Positions 46,086-53,985 of a stretch of 64,000 nt of DNA are shown here, in pieces. This DNA comes from Paracoccus zhejiangensis (GTDB taxonomy: Bacteria > Pseudomonadota > Alphaproteobacteria > Rhodobacterales > Rhodobacteraceae): NCBI RefSeq assembly GCF_002847445.1, contig NZ_CP025432.1:1-64000 (forward strand), written 5' to 3'. The notes beneath the pieces are model-generated. The model was given only the letters and a program-made list of their open reading frames with translations, searched no databases and was not told the DNA's origin. Position 1 is the stretch's first letter; each line of letters begins with the position of its first letter. A program made the translations under genes and the position numbers.

Positions 46086-46097
46086 TTTGGCTCCAGC

Positions 46098-47711
46098 TCA
46101 TTCGGTGTCCTCAACAAAGGGCACCGGTTTGCTGGAGTCGACACCACGGAGCGTGCCCGTGTCCCGGAGGTCATCGCCCCGCCTCGACTGAGCCTTGCCG
46201 CGCCGCGCGGCAGCGGTTCTGTTTACGGCCTCGCCAACCAACTTCCGCTGTTCGAGCGCGGTCCTCACGATCGCGCGGCTATCGACTTCCCGCCGCCCTT
46301 TCTCACGCAGGGTGCGACGCGCCGTCAAAGCCTCGTGCAGGGAAATGGGTGCCAGGGTCAGGTCCGCGTAGCGGGCTTCAACGAAATTGCCCGAGGGCCG
46401 CCGCACGAACACGCGCGACATGTCGCGCGGATCATATTTCACCAGAAGCCGCCGCTCAGTCCGGCCGACATCGGCGCTGAGCGCGGGAGACCAGTAGCGC
46501 AGATCAAACAGATGAATGCCGGTCGGGCGCAAGGTTCGCTCCTGTTCTGGCAGGAAAGAGACCCAGAACTGCAATCGATCCTCCGGCAGCCGCAGAGGGA
46601 TCTCACCTTCATGGTCCCGCCAGACGGCGAGGGGAGGGCGGCTCAGCGAGCTGTGGATGGATTGATGATAGGATCCGACAATGTCGAGGGCGATGTAACG
46701 CTCCAACTCGCGCAGGGTCAGCGCCGCATGTTTCTTTGAATCATATTCCGCGAGGTCTTGCGCGTTGCTGAAGGTCGTGCCGGGCAAAAGGTGCAGCCGT
46801 CCCATTTGGGTGCCGATCAGCCGCTCGATATGTCCGCCGAAGCGCGGTGTACCCGGCGGCCGCCAGTCGATCGCAATGCCCGCATTCTCGCAGCCACGCT
46901 TGAACGCGCGACTACGGAAATCCGCGCCGTTGTCTACATGAACCCGGTCGGGAAGGCCCGCCACGGGCCAGGACTCTTCGATCTCGCGCGCTTTTAGCCA
47001 GACGGTCTTGTCATAGACCGAATGCAGCAGGCAGAGGCTCGTCGAAAGCCGGGATGGCGCATCCATGGTCAGGTAGAACCCCGTCACCATACGGCTGAAG
47101 ACATCCATGGCCAGGGTGAGCCAGGGGCGTCCGATCGGTTCCCGGGTTTCCTCATCGACGACAAAGACGTCGGCCTTCGTGTGATCGATCTGAACAATTT
47201 CGAGGGGTCGGGAACTGTTCAGTGTTCCCGGGACTGGCATCGTTGCTTTTACGGTCTCCGTCTCGCCCCGGCGTTGCGCCCGGTGGCGCAGATCCAGGTC
47301 ACCAAGACGCCGCTCGATCGTTCGACGATGCAGCGGCTTCAGTCCTTCCGAGGCGCAATCCGTTTCAATGTCCCGCACCAGTTGCGAGACCGTTGGTCGG
47401 GTCGGTTTCAGATAGTACTTGCGGATCGCCTTCTCTATGATCGCTTCGCGTTGAGCATCCAATGCGCGATGGCCCGTCGGACGTCCGCGCTTGGTCTCAA
47501 TGAGCGACATGACGGTTCTGTCCTTCCGAAACCGTCTCAGCAAGCGGTAGGTCGTCGCTTGGCTGACCTGCAGTTCGGATGCAAGATCGGCAATAGCGGC
47601 CACGCTTGATTCACCGGAACTGGACTCCAGGAATCTGCGTATCGTGACCGCACGGCGGCAGGCTTCTGCCCACTGGGCGTCATCTACCTCGTCTGGAAGT
47701 GGTTCGGTCAT
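46098..47711 (-). CDS. tniA: TniA DDE transposase (Mu/Tn5053 type)
   Basis: The 537-residue transposase has N-terminal HTH regions (SQATTYRLLRRF) and an RVE integrase core. Catalytic acids are visible in VQIDHTKADVFV (first D), VHVDNGADFRS (second D) and GGHIERLIGTQMG (E). A C-terminal Mu-type beta-barrel follows (VKYDPRDMSRVFVR). It binds the repeated end motifs and joins the ends to target DNA. It appears intact. Confidence 0.95.
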   Translation of the reverse strand: MTEPLPDEVDDAQWAEACRRAVTIRRFLESSSGESSVAAIADLASELQVSQATTYRLLRRFRKDRTVMSLIETKRGRPTGHRALDAQREAIIEKAIRKYYLKPTRPTVSQLVRDIETDCASEGLKPLHRRTIERRLGDLDLRHRAQRRGETETVKATMPVPGTLNSSRPLEIVQIDHTKADVFVVDEETREPIGRPWLTLAMDVFSRMVTGFYLTMDAPSRLSTSLCLLHSVYDKTVWLKAREIEESWPVAGLPDRVHVDNGADFRSRAFKRGCENAGIAIDWRPPGTPRFGGHIERLIGTQMGRLHLLPGTTFSNAQDLAEYDSKKHAALTLRELERYIALDIVGSYHQSIHSSLSRPPLAVWRDHEGEIPLRLPEDRLQFWVSFLPEQERTLRPTGIHLFDLRYWSPALSADVGRTERRLLVKYDPRDMSRVFVRRPSGNFVEARYADLTLAPISLHEALTARRTLREKGRREVDSRAIVRTALEQRKLVGEAVNRTAAARRGKAQSRRGDDLRDTGTLRGVDSSKPVPFVEDTE

Positions 47712-47744
47712 GGCGAGGACCCCACAAAATCGGAGCCACGATTA

Positions 47745-47866
47745 TCGAATTAAGTGCTAAAGTCCAGCACGATTATCAATTTAAGTGCTAATTCTCAGAT
47801 TTAAGCGCAAAGCTAAGCCATTGAAATCGCCTAAAACGAATTATCAGCTTTAAGTGCTAAGTCACA
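47745..47866. repeat. Right-end repeat array of the tni transposon
   Basis: Four directly oriented copies of a roughly 21-base unit lie at about 47741-47760, 47771-47791, 47792-47811 and 47840-47860. The first, second and fourth read ATTATC then a variable core and TTAAGTGCTAA; the third is diverged (CAGATTTAAGCGCAAA). The final copy continues into the terminal GTCACA. Spaced repeats at one end and fewer at the other match the asymmetric ends of Tn7/Tn5053 relatives. Confidence 0.8.
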
Positions 47867-48175
47867 GCTTGTCCGGAATTCGCGTCCTGGGCGCGCAATC
47901 TGGAAGGGTTTGTCAAGGATTGGGGAGATCTTCACCGGGTTGCCGGCCAACTTAGGCCGATGATCGGGGTGTCGGAGCATGCCTGGAATGTGGCGCAGGA
48001 CAGGCTGGGTAAGCAGGTGGCGACAGCGGCGTTCGCGCTTGTCTTCGAAAAGCACAATGCGGGCGAAGTCGGGTCTCCGGGAGGCTATTTGCGCGGTATG
48101 GTCGAAAAGGCAGGGGCAGGGGAGTTGCATCTCGAGCGCAGCTTCTACGGCAGACTGAACGGGCAGGCGGCGTGA
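47867..48175 (+). pseudogene. repC: Plasmid replication initiator RepC, C-terminal fragment
   Basis: Starting exactly at the transposon end, the open frame reads FASWARNLEGFVKDWGDLHR, then FALVFEKHNAGEVGSPGGYL and RGMVEKAGAGELHLERSFYG, which matches the RepC C-terminal region of repABC plasmids. About 100 of the expected 400 or so residues remain; the N-terminal part, repA and repB are not in the window. It marks this DNA as derived from a repABC replicon. Confidence 0.82.
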
Positions 48176-48201
48176 CGGTGCATCGGGCGACAGTGTCGGC
48201 C

Positions 48202-48230
48202 TTGATTGCCGTACATAATGACGCTATATC
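48202..48230 (+). promoter_or_regulatory. Promoter of the Xre-RES operon
   Basis: TTGATT (48202-48207) and TATATC (48225-48230) are separated by 17 bases, with an ATG 25 bases downstream of the -10 element. The spacing and sequence fit a sigma-70 promoter for the toxin-antitoxin pair. Confidence 0.6.
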
Positions 48231-48254
48231 CTGTCAAGATAGGTGGAGTTAGTC

Positions 48255-48605
48255 ATGCAGATTGAATCCTTTGCCGAAGGTGGCCTCTTTGCCCCTGCCC
48301 GTATCGCCGAAATCCTGCGCACGACGAAGGATGAAGTTGCGCGGACCGTTGGCCTTGGGCGTGACGCGTTGATGCGTGCCGACCGGGTTCAAAGTCCGAA
48401 AACCCAGAAGCGCCTTCGCGAGATGGTCGAGATCCTGAACCGGGTCGAACCGCGCTTCGGTTCGGCCTTGATCGCCTATGCCTGGTATCGGTCGGAACCA
48501 CTGCCGGGATTTAGTGGCCTGACCGCGATGCAATTGGTGCGTGATGGGCAGGCCGAGGCGGTGATGGACTATATCGATGCCGTCGATGCGGGCGTCCACG
48601 CCTGA
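48255..48605 (+). CDS. Xre/MbcA/ParS-family antitoxin (DUF2384)
   Basis: The 116-residue protein has an N-terminal helical DNA-binding region (FAPARIAEILRTTKDEVART) and a C-terminal toxin-binding domain (GLTAMQLVRDGQAEAVMDYI). ATG 48255 is chosen because AGGTGGA lies 7 bases upstream; an earlier in-frame GTG at 48243 would overlap this site. It precedes a RES toxin by 6 bases, the standard order. Confidence 0.9.
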   Translation: MQIESFAEGGLFAPARIAEILRTTKDEVARTVGLGRDALMRADRVQSPKTQKRLREMVEILNRVEPRFGSALIAYAWYRSEPLPGFSGLTAMQLVRDGQAEAVMDYIDAVDAGVHA

Positions 48606-48611
48606 GGTCAT

Positions 48612-49106
48612 ATGCGTTATCGAGGACTGCTTTACCGGGCACTGAATCCGATCTACGCCCGTGACCCGTTGTCAGGGGAGGGCGCGCGGAAACATGGCGG
48701 GCGCTTCAATCCCAAGGGCATGCCTGCGCTCTACACTTCGCAATCGGTCATCACTGCCCTTCGAGAGGCAAACCAGGTCGGAACCCTGCAGCCGACGACA
48801 CTTGTCGCCTACCAGGCCGATATCGGTCCGATATTCGACGCGGCCGATGCTGCAGAATTGGCAAGGTATGGGTTGAGCATGGCTGACCTTGCGGCAGATG
48901 ATTGGCGCAGGCGCGTGCTGACCAAGGGCAGGGCGCCGACCCAGGTATTGGCAGAGCGGCTCAAGGCCGCTGGATATCTCGGGATGCAGGTTCGCTCCTT
49001 CGCAAAGGGTGCAGGTACGGAAGACCTGAATCTCGTCCTCTGGGTTTGGACATCCGGAGGGCCCTCGCGATTGCAACTTGTCGATGATGAAGCGCGGCTT
49101 GGCTGA
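48612..49106 (+). CDS. RES-domain toxin (NAD-degrading family)
   Basis: The 164-residue protein has the RES hallmarks: YRALNPIYARDPLSGEGARK, then GGRFNPKGMPALYTSQSVIT with the conserved Arg, Tyr and Ser, and ALREANQVG carrying the active-site Glu. RES toxins degrade NAD (established for MbcT and related proteins). With its antitoxin it may have stabilised the repABC plasmid from which the repC remnant derives. Confidence 0.92.
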   Translation: MRYRGLLYRALNPIYARDPLSGEGARKHGGRFNPKGMPALYTSQSVITALREANQVGTLQPTTLVAYQADIGPIFDAADAAELARYGLSMADLAADDWRRRVLTKGRAPTQVLAERLKAAGYLGMQVRSFAKGAGTEDLNLVLWVWTSGGPSRLQLVDDEARLG

Positions 49107-49401
49107 CAAGCGCGGTGGTCATGACAGTAAAGAATGTTCAACCATCGGCAGCAACTTGCGGGCAACCTGTATGATCGATCCCATTCTTAGCATCACAACG
49201 AAAGCCGCCTGATCATGCCCTCAGGCCATACGAGAAATTACGCCACCTTGACGGACGTGACCCTTAAGACCGCGATCTCTTAACGTTTGCAAGCTGATAT
49301 CGGGTAACGGCCCGATTGCCACCGCCTGCCTGAGTTTGGGCTGATCGTCTAAGGCACGTGCATAGCGACGTCGTTAAGGACGTGTCTTATGCGGGGCTTG
49401 T
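49107..49401. other. Spacer with likely left end of an IS66-family element
   Basis: No gene is supported here. From about 49304, GTAACGGCCCGATTGCC resembles the GTAA-starting terminal repeat of IS66-family elements. No matching right end is found because the element is truncated. Confidence 0.45.
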
Positions 49402-49785
49402 ATGCGTGGCGATATTCTTGGGCTGGAACGTCGGCGGCGGTGGGGCGACGATGAGAAGCTCGGGATCGTTTTGTCGGTCGGGGTGGGTGGCGCGACGGTG
49501 ACGCAGGTTGCGCAGCGGCATGATGTGACGCGGCAGCAGATCTACGCCTGGCGGCATGAGTTGAAGAGGAAGGGACTGCTTTCGCCCTTGCCGGAGGTGC
49601 TGTTTCTGCCGGTGGAGTTGGACCGGCAGACGGAATTGGCGGAGCCGGTGCCGATCGCGGACACCGCAGCGCGGCGCCCTGCCCAGGTCGAGTTGCAACT
49701 GGCGAATGGCCGTTGCCTGCGTTTCGATCCGGCTCTGGACGCGATGACGTTGAAGCAAGTGATCCGGGCAGTAGAAGGGGCATGA
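49402..49785 (+). CDS. IS66-family accessory protein TnpA
   Basis: The 127-residue protein has the IS66 OrfA HTH (WGDDEKLGIVLSVGVGGA and VAQRHDVTRQQIYAWRHELK) and the C-terminal ALDAMTLKQVIRAVEG. It overlaps tnpB by 4 bases, as in intact IS66 elements. The transposase gene tnpC is missing, so it cannot transpose alone. Confidence 0.9.
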   Translation: MRGDILGLERRRRWGDDEKLGIVLSVGVGGATVTQVAQRHDVTRQQIYAWRHELKRKGLLSPLPEVLFLPVELDRQTELAEPVPIADTAARRPAQVELQLANGRCLRFDPALDAMTLKQVIRAVEGA

Positions 49786-50177
49786 TCGGGCCGGGAACTG
49801 GCGTCCGCGTCTATCTGGCCTGTGGCGTGACCGATATGCGGAAGGGGATCGAGGGCCTTGCAGCTCTTGCACAGGATCATCTGCGCCAGAAGCCGGCCGG
49901 CGGTGCCGTGTTTGCGTTCCGCGGCCGGCGGGGTGACAGGCTGAAGCTTTTGCATTGGGACGGGCAAGGCTTCTGTCTCTATTACAAGGTGCTGGAAAAG
50001 GGGCGCTTTCCCTGGCCCGTGCGCGGTGACGGCGCCGCGCGCCTGACCTCGGCGCAGTTGGCGATGCTCTGGGAAGGCATCGACTGGCGCCGGCCGGACT
50101 GGGGTTCACCGTCCTGCGCACCGATGACGGCCGCAAGATCATCGTGGCGAACGGGACCATGGCGCAGAATACCATGA
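49782..50177 (+). pseudogene. IS66-family TnpB, C-terminus replaced at a junction
   Basis: The first about 106 residues are typical IS66 Orf2 (VYLACGVTDMRKGIEGLAAL, LKLLHWDGQGFCLYYKVLEK and MLWEGIDWRRPDW). After WRRPDW at about 50099 the sequence no longer fits the family and instead reads through another gene's remnant in a different frame. The element is therefore broken here. Confidence 0.8.
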
Positions 50178-50212
50178 TCAAGCTGGAGTCAGGGGCCAAG
50201 ACGAGCGGGTGA
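50099..50212 (+). pseudogene. Possible MscS-family mechanosensitive channel fragment
   Basis: In the frame starting at 50099 the DNA reads LGFTVLRTDDGRKIIVANG, then TMAQNTMIKLESGAKTSG and a stop. The pattern TVLRTDDGRKIIVANG resembles the beta-domain of MscS-type channels. Only about 37 residues remain, fused to the truncated tnpB gene. Identification is from pattern memory. Confidence 0.4.
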
Positions 50213-50239
50213 TGGATGGCGCCGAAGCGCACCCTACCC

Positions 50240-50460
50240 TCACCGGCTCCTGGCCGAAAGCCAGTCCTTCAGATAGGCGATCCCCTTTTCACGGTGATCC
50301 ATCTTCCGCTCATGCATACCACGCGCGTTTGGATGGTAGGTGGCAAACAGCAGTGCCTTGCCAAGCACATCATTTGTATAGAACCCAAAGTCGCCGTGTT
50401 GATTTCCACCCAGAAGTGAGCCGGATATGGAGTGAACCCCTCGGGCTGGACCACATCGCA
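50240..50460 (-). pseudogene. Fragment of an unidentified protein gene
   Basis: The minus-strand frame ending at 50240 reads DFGFYTNDVLGKALLFATYH and later HREKGIAYLKDWLSARSR, with normal protein-like composition. A neighbouring frame reads GFTPYPAHFWVEINTATLG just before it, as if one frameshift separates the two parts. I cannot name the family. It is cut on its 5' side by the IS3-type element. Confidence 0.3.
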
Positions 50461-50469
50461 CCATCTGAA

Positions 50470-51267
50470 CTAAGCCGCCTTCTGGGCGAACAGGGTTTCG
50501 AATTCCTCGGGGGTTCGGTAGCCGAGGGCTGAGTGCAGTCTTTTTGAGTTGTAGATCTGCTCGATGAATATCGGCAAGCGGGCGGCCACATCGGCGAAGG
50601 TCTCGTATCCGGCCCGGTAGACCTCCTCCACTTTTAGGGTCTTCATGAAGCTCTCGGCCTGTGCATTGTGATAGGGGTTGCCGACGCTGCTCATCGAGCC
50701 GCACAAGCCCGCAGCCTCGAGAGCATCACGATAGCGCTGAGAGGCGTATTGGCAGCCACGATCGGCATGATGGATGCAGCCCTTTGGAGGGTTTCTGCTC
50801 ATGACGGCCGCACGCAAGGCGGCGAGCGCCAGTTCCGTGTCCAGGTGCCGCGACAGCGCATAGCCAACAACCTTGCGGCTGCAGGCATCCAGGATGACGG
50901 CCAGATAGCAAAAACCAATTGCGACACGGATGTAAGTAAAGTCTACGACCCAGACCTTGTCCGGTTGATCGGGGATGATGTTGCGATACAGGTTGGGGAA
51001 GATCGGAGAGTCGTGCCGGCTGTCGGTCGTGCGCACAAAGCGCCTGCGGGGCTTGATGCCCAGTCCCGCCGAGTGCATGACCCTTGCGACCCTCTTGTGA
51101 TTGATCGAAAGACCGCGACGCCGAAGCTCGTGGGTCACGCGTCGATAACCATAGCAGGGCAATTCATCCTGGATATCCTCGATGATGGCGACGAGTTCGG
51201 CGTCGGTCAGCCCTGCAGGTGCAGCCTTGGTCGAGCGGTAATAATAGGTGCTGCGCGGCAGGCTCAT
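50470..51267 (-). CDS. IS3-family transposase OrfB
   Basis: The 265-residue protein has the HTH_21 region (ELPCYGYRRVTHELRRRG) and an rve integrase core with DDE residues in VVDFTYIRVAIGFCYLAVIL, HHADRGCQYASQRY and NAQAESFMKTLKVE. It ends with SKRLHSALGYRTPEEFE. Its start overlaps the orfA stop (ATGA). Confidence 0.93.
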   Translation of the reverse strand: MSLPRSTYYYRSTKAAPAGLTDAELVAIIEDIQDELPCYGYRRVTHELRRRGLSINHKRVARVMHSAGLGIKPRRRFVRTTDSRHDSPIFPNLYRNIIPDQPDKVWVVDFTYIRVAIGFCYLAVILDACSRKVVGYALSRHLDTELALAALRAAVMSRNPPKGCIHHADRGCQYASQRYRDALEAAGLCGSMSSVGNPYHNAQAESFMKTLKVEEVYRAGYETFADVAARLPIFIEQIYNSKRLHSALGYRTPEEFETLFAQKAA

Positions 51268-51629
51268 GGCTTTGCACCCTCGTCGGATGGAGCAGCCCCG
51301 GGGCCGCTGATCACGAAGGATCTCTCGCTGCCGTTCGCGCCCAGGCTTCGCGGTGTTTTTTTGGCAATATCCAGCTCCATCGTGAGCTGACCCACCTTCC
51401 GCTCAAGCGCGGCAATGCGAGCTTCATACTCGGCGATCACGCTTGCCTCGGCTTCCTCGTCATTCAGCTCGCCCCGGTCGAACTGCGCGAGCCATAGCTG
51501 GATGAGGTTGGCGGAAAGGTTGTGGCTTCGTTGCGCATCGCGCCGCCCGAGGACGCCAGCGCGGATGTCCTGGCAGAGCTGCAGCTTGAACGGCGTCGAG
51601 TGCCGGCGGTAGGGACCTCGTGTTGTCAT
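51264..51629 (-). CDS. IS3-family OrfA (HTH protein)
   Basis: The 121-residue protein has the transposase_8 HTH (PFKLQLCQDIRAGVLGRRDA and NLIQLWLAQFDRGEL) and a leucine-zipper-like coil (YEARIAALERKVGQLTMELD). An A7 run lies near the AKKTP codons, but a -1 shift there meets a stop soon after, so orfB is probably expressed by reinitiation. Its start has no good ribosome site because the upstream DNA has been replaced. Confidence 0.85.
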   Translation of the reverse strand: MTTRGPYRRHSTPFKLQLCQDIRAGVLGRRDAQRSHNLSANLIQLWLAQFDRGELNDEEAEASVIAEYEARIAALERKVGQLTMELDIAKKTPRSLGANGSERSFVISGPGAAPSDEGAKP

Positions 51630-52545
51630 GGGCCTGCTGCCCTGGCTCTACCTCAAGGGGGTCTCCACCGGCGATTTCGGCGAGGCGCTGGCCGCCCTTC
51701 TGGGGCCGGACGCCAAGGGCCTGTCGGCCAAGACCGTCACCCGCCTGAAAGCCAACTGGTGGTCCGAATACGAGGCTTGGGAGAAGCGCGACCTCGGAAC
51801 CCGGCGGTTCCTCTACATCTGGGCCGACGGTGTCTACTTCAAGCCGCGCATGGCCGAGGAAAAGCAATGTGTTCTGGTCATCGTCGGGGCGGATGAATAC
51901 GGCCGGAAGGAACTGCTGGCCATGACCGACGGCTTCCGCGAGAGCACCCAGAGCTGGCGCGAGGTGCTGCTCGATCTCAAGCGGCGCGGCCTCACGCAGG
52001 ATCCCAAGCTCGCGATCGGCGACGGTGCCCTCGGCTTCTGGACGGCCCTGCGCGAAGTCTTCCCCACGACGCAGGAGCAGCGGTGCTGGCTGCACAAGAC
52101 CATGAACGTGCTGAACGCGCTGCCGAAATCGGCGCAGGCCAGGGCCAAAGGACACCTGCACGACATCTGGCAGGCCGGGACAAAGGCCGAAGCCAACGTC
52201 GCCTTCAACTTCTTCGTCGAAACCTACGGCGTGAAATGGGACAAGGCGGTGGCCAAGCTGGTCAAGGACCGGGACGCGCTGCTGACCCTCTACGACTATC
52301 CGGCCGAGCACTGGAAACATATCCGGACGTCAAATCCGATCGAGAGCACCTTCGCCACCGTCCGGCACCGCACCCGGCGAACCAAGGGCTGCCTGAGCCG
52401 AAAGACCGGGCTCGCCATGGCCTTCCGGCTGATGATGTCGGCGCAGAAGAAATGGCGGAGGCTCGACGGCCGGAACCGCCTGCCAGAGGTCATCAGCGGG
52501 GTTGAGTTCCGCGACGGCGTCCGCCACATTCAAGCTGCCGCCTGA
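51628..52545 (+). pseudogene. IS256-family transposase, N-terminally truncated
   Basis: The 305-residue frame begins inside the family sequence at LLPWLYLKGVSTGDFGEALA and continues through FLYIWADGVYFKPRMAEEKQ, AIGDGALGFWTALREVFPTT and RTSNPIESTFATVRHRTRRT, which contains the catalytic Glu. The first third of the protein, about 100 residues, is missing, cut at the junction with IS3 orfA. The ATG at 51628 is incidental, lying on the junction. Confidence 0.88.
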
Positions 52546-53010
52546 TCAAGCGTCACCAACTTTCGAGCATATCTCCGCTGGAGCCGTTTCGGTCTTCGCC
52601 GACGGAGGCGAAGAGAAACCGCTCCAATGCGGGGTCGTGGAAATTAAGGATACCTGGTGCGGGCATTTTTGCTTCCTACATAAATGTGGCTCGGGATCTC
52701 GGCAGGTTTAGACACAGAACGATCTGGGTCGCCAACTCCGGCCGAGAAGACCTCGGTTGGCGTCGATCCTGCCCAAATTCCGCCCTGCACGGGCTGATGC
52801 AGATCAGTCTGGCGCCAAGCTGACGCTGCCAATGCCAGACCCGCTCGGGTCTTGCCCGTCAGCTCACCATTGCGAGCCATGCTAACATGGGTCAGGGCGT
52901 GTCGTCCGATCGTCAGGTAAAAGTACTGATACCAGCACGCTGTGCCTCTTCCCCGAAATCATGGGGTGGACGTGGTGCTGCCCCCCCCGCAGACAGCACG
53001 GAGATCAGGT
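52546..53010. other. 465-base spacer between IS remnant and the SPFH island
   Basis: No gene is supported. A long imperfect hairpin lies at 52580-52625 and the rest is featureless. The stretch probably includes the lost right end of the IS256 copy and the promoter of the genes starting at 53011. Confidence 0.45.
52580..52625. terminator. Long imperfect hairpin downstream of the IS256 remnant
   Basis: GGAGCCGTTTCGGTCTTCGC and its near complement GGCGAAGAGAAACCGCTCC flank a GACGGA loop, with one mismatch and a two-base bulge. The structure sits 35 bases after the transposase stop. It could be a terminator, or part of a terminal repeat. Confidence 0.5.
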
Positions 53011-53319
53011 ATGGCCATGCGCTCGACCAAGTCGACTGTGACGTTCGAACACCCGTTTCTCTTGTCCGGTTACACGGATGAATTGCCCGCCGGCGACTAC
53101 GACGTGGTCGTCGAGGAAGAGCTTCTGGAAGGTCTCAGTTTCGCGGCCTACCGGCGAACGGCCACATATCTGACCGTTCGCGGAAAGGGACGCATGGGGG
53201 GCCTGGTCGAACTGCGACCGACAAGCGAGCTCGATCTGGAAACGGCACTTGAATTGGACAGAAGGTCCGTGAAGCCAAATAGCGAGACGGCGCTTTCCCC
53301 GTCGGAGGACTTGGAATGA
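53011..53319 (+). CDS. Small conserved protein, first of two paralogues in the island
   Basis: The 102-residue protein has no signal peptide or membrane segment. Its first 50 residues (TVTFEHPFLLSGYTDELPAG and DYDVVVEEELLEGL) parallel those of the protein at 55780, with the shared pattern F-x-x-P-F-x-x-x-G-[YF]-D-E-x-L-P-A-G. Function is unknown. GGAG lies about 8 bases before ATG 53011; ATG 53017 is also possible. The stop overlaps the next gene's start (ATGA). Confidence 0.75.
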   Translation: MAMRSTKSTVTFEHPFLLSGYTDELPAGDYDVVVEEELLEGLSFAAYRRTATYLTVRGKGRMGGLVELRPTSELDLETALELDRRSVKPNSETALSPSEDLE

Positions 53320-53660
53320 ACACTCCCGAATGGCTTAAATCCGGAATCTACGGCGCCGCAATCGGCGCGGTCATTTTTGGCGCTGTCGGATTTACCTGGG
53401 GCGGCTGGGTGACCGGTGGAACCTCGAGCGACAGGGCCATGACCATGGCCCATAACGATGTTGTCGCGGCCATGGTGCCCGTATGCTTGGAAATGGCCCG
53501 GACCGATCCGGAGCGGGCTGCAAAGCTGGAAGCGATCCGGGCTGCCTCCACCTATCAGAAGCGCGACGCGCTTATGAAGGCCGGATGGGCCACCGTACCA
53601 GGCGCAGACGCTCCGAACCGCGACATCGCGCAAGCCTGTCTCGCAGAGCTCGAACTGTAA
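53316..53660 (+). CDS. Membrane-anchored protein of unknown function
   Basis: The 114-residue product has one N-terminal membrane segment (about 10-32, YGAAIGAVIFGAVGFTWGGW) followed by a soluble helical domain with two Cys (PVCLEMARTDPERAAKLEAI and IAQACLAEL). Such N-anchored proteins face the periplasm. It is coupled to the preceding gene by a 4-base overlap. No characterised family is recognised. Confidence 0.8.
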   Translation: MNTPEWLKSGIYGAAIGAVIFGAVGFTWGGWVTGGTSSDRAMTMAHNDVVAAMVPVCLEMARTDPERAAKLEAIRAASTYQKRDALMKAGWATVPGADAPNRDIAQACLAELEL

Positions 53661-53669
53661 GGGGTCCAA

Positions 53670-53981
53670 ATGGAACAGCCCCCAAATGTCAGCAACGAAA
53701 AGACCCCGCCCGCAACGGAAGAGATTTCCGCGCGCTGCGCTGAGACTACCGAGCTCGAAGGTCGTGTGATCGCTCTCGAAAGGGGTCTTCGACCCACAGG
53801 ACAGATCGAGTTTGCGGTCCAGGCAGCGGAGAACGAAGGCATGCCGACACGACCGGTGGCTGTTCCCGTGGCGCGACGCAGGCGCCCGGCGGCAAACCGC
53901 AACATCCCGGCCGGTGCACCCGAAATCAGGCGTGCAAGCGCACCACCCCCGACCGCGAAGCCCCCCACTGCGAAGGATTGA
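53670..53981 (+). CDS. Small hypothetical protein with the AENEGMP motif
   Basis: The 103-residue protein is Pro/Ala/Arg-rich with a short coiled-coil (TTELEGRVIALERGL) and a basic, probably disordered tail. Its QAAENEGMPTRPV stretch recurs almost exactly near the C-terminus of the protein at 55780, at DNA level as well. It starts 9 bases after the previous stop. Function unknown. Confidence 0.65.
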   Translation: MEQPPNVSNEKTPPATEEISARCAETTELEGRVIALERGLRPTGQIEFAVQAAENEGMPTRPVAVPVARRRRPAANRNIPAGAPEIRRASAPPPTAKPPTAKD

Positions 53982-53985
53982 GCAA

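Larger units (their letters stand above)
44274..47866 (-). mobile_element. Cargo-free tniA-tniB-tniQ transposon (3,593 bp)
   Basis: The termini read inward TGTCACTTAGCACTTAAA (left) and TGTGACTTAGCACTTAAA (right), 17 of 18 bases identical, with the TGT...ACA tips used by Tn7/Tn5053/Mu-type elements. Between them are only the three transposition genes, in one minus-strand operon. No resolvase or cargo is present. No 5-bp target duplication is seen (GGAGG left, GCTTG right), and different broken genes flank the two sides, which suggests later deletion or recombination. Confidence 0.88.
50462..51630 (-). mobile_element. IS3-family element, right end missing
   Basis: The orfA and orfB genes lie in the usual order. 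The 5' end of orfA touches the truncated IS256 gene directly (51629/51631), leaving no room for the terminal repeat and promoter. So one end of this IS3 copy is lost. The left limit near 50462 is approximate. Confidence 0.75.

Noticed and set aside
44269..47871. 5-bp target-site duplication for the tni transposon
   Set aside because: Flanks GGAGG and GCTTG are unrelated, so no duplication is claimed.
51264..51629. Programmed -1 frameshift at the A7 run of IS3 orfA to make an OrfAB fusion
   Set aside because: The -1 frame after the A7 run meets a TGA about 15 codons later and does not reach orfB; the ATGA overlap is the simpler explanation for orfB expression.
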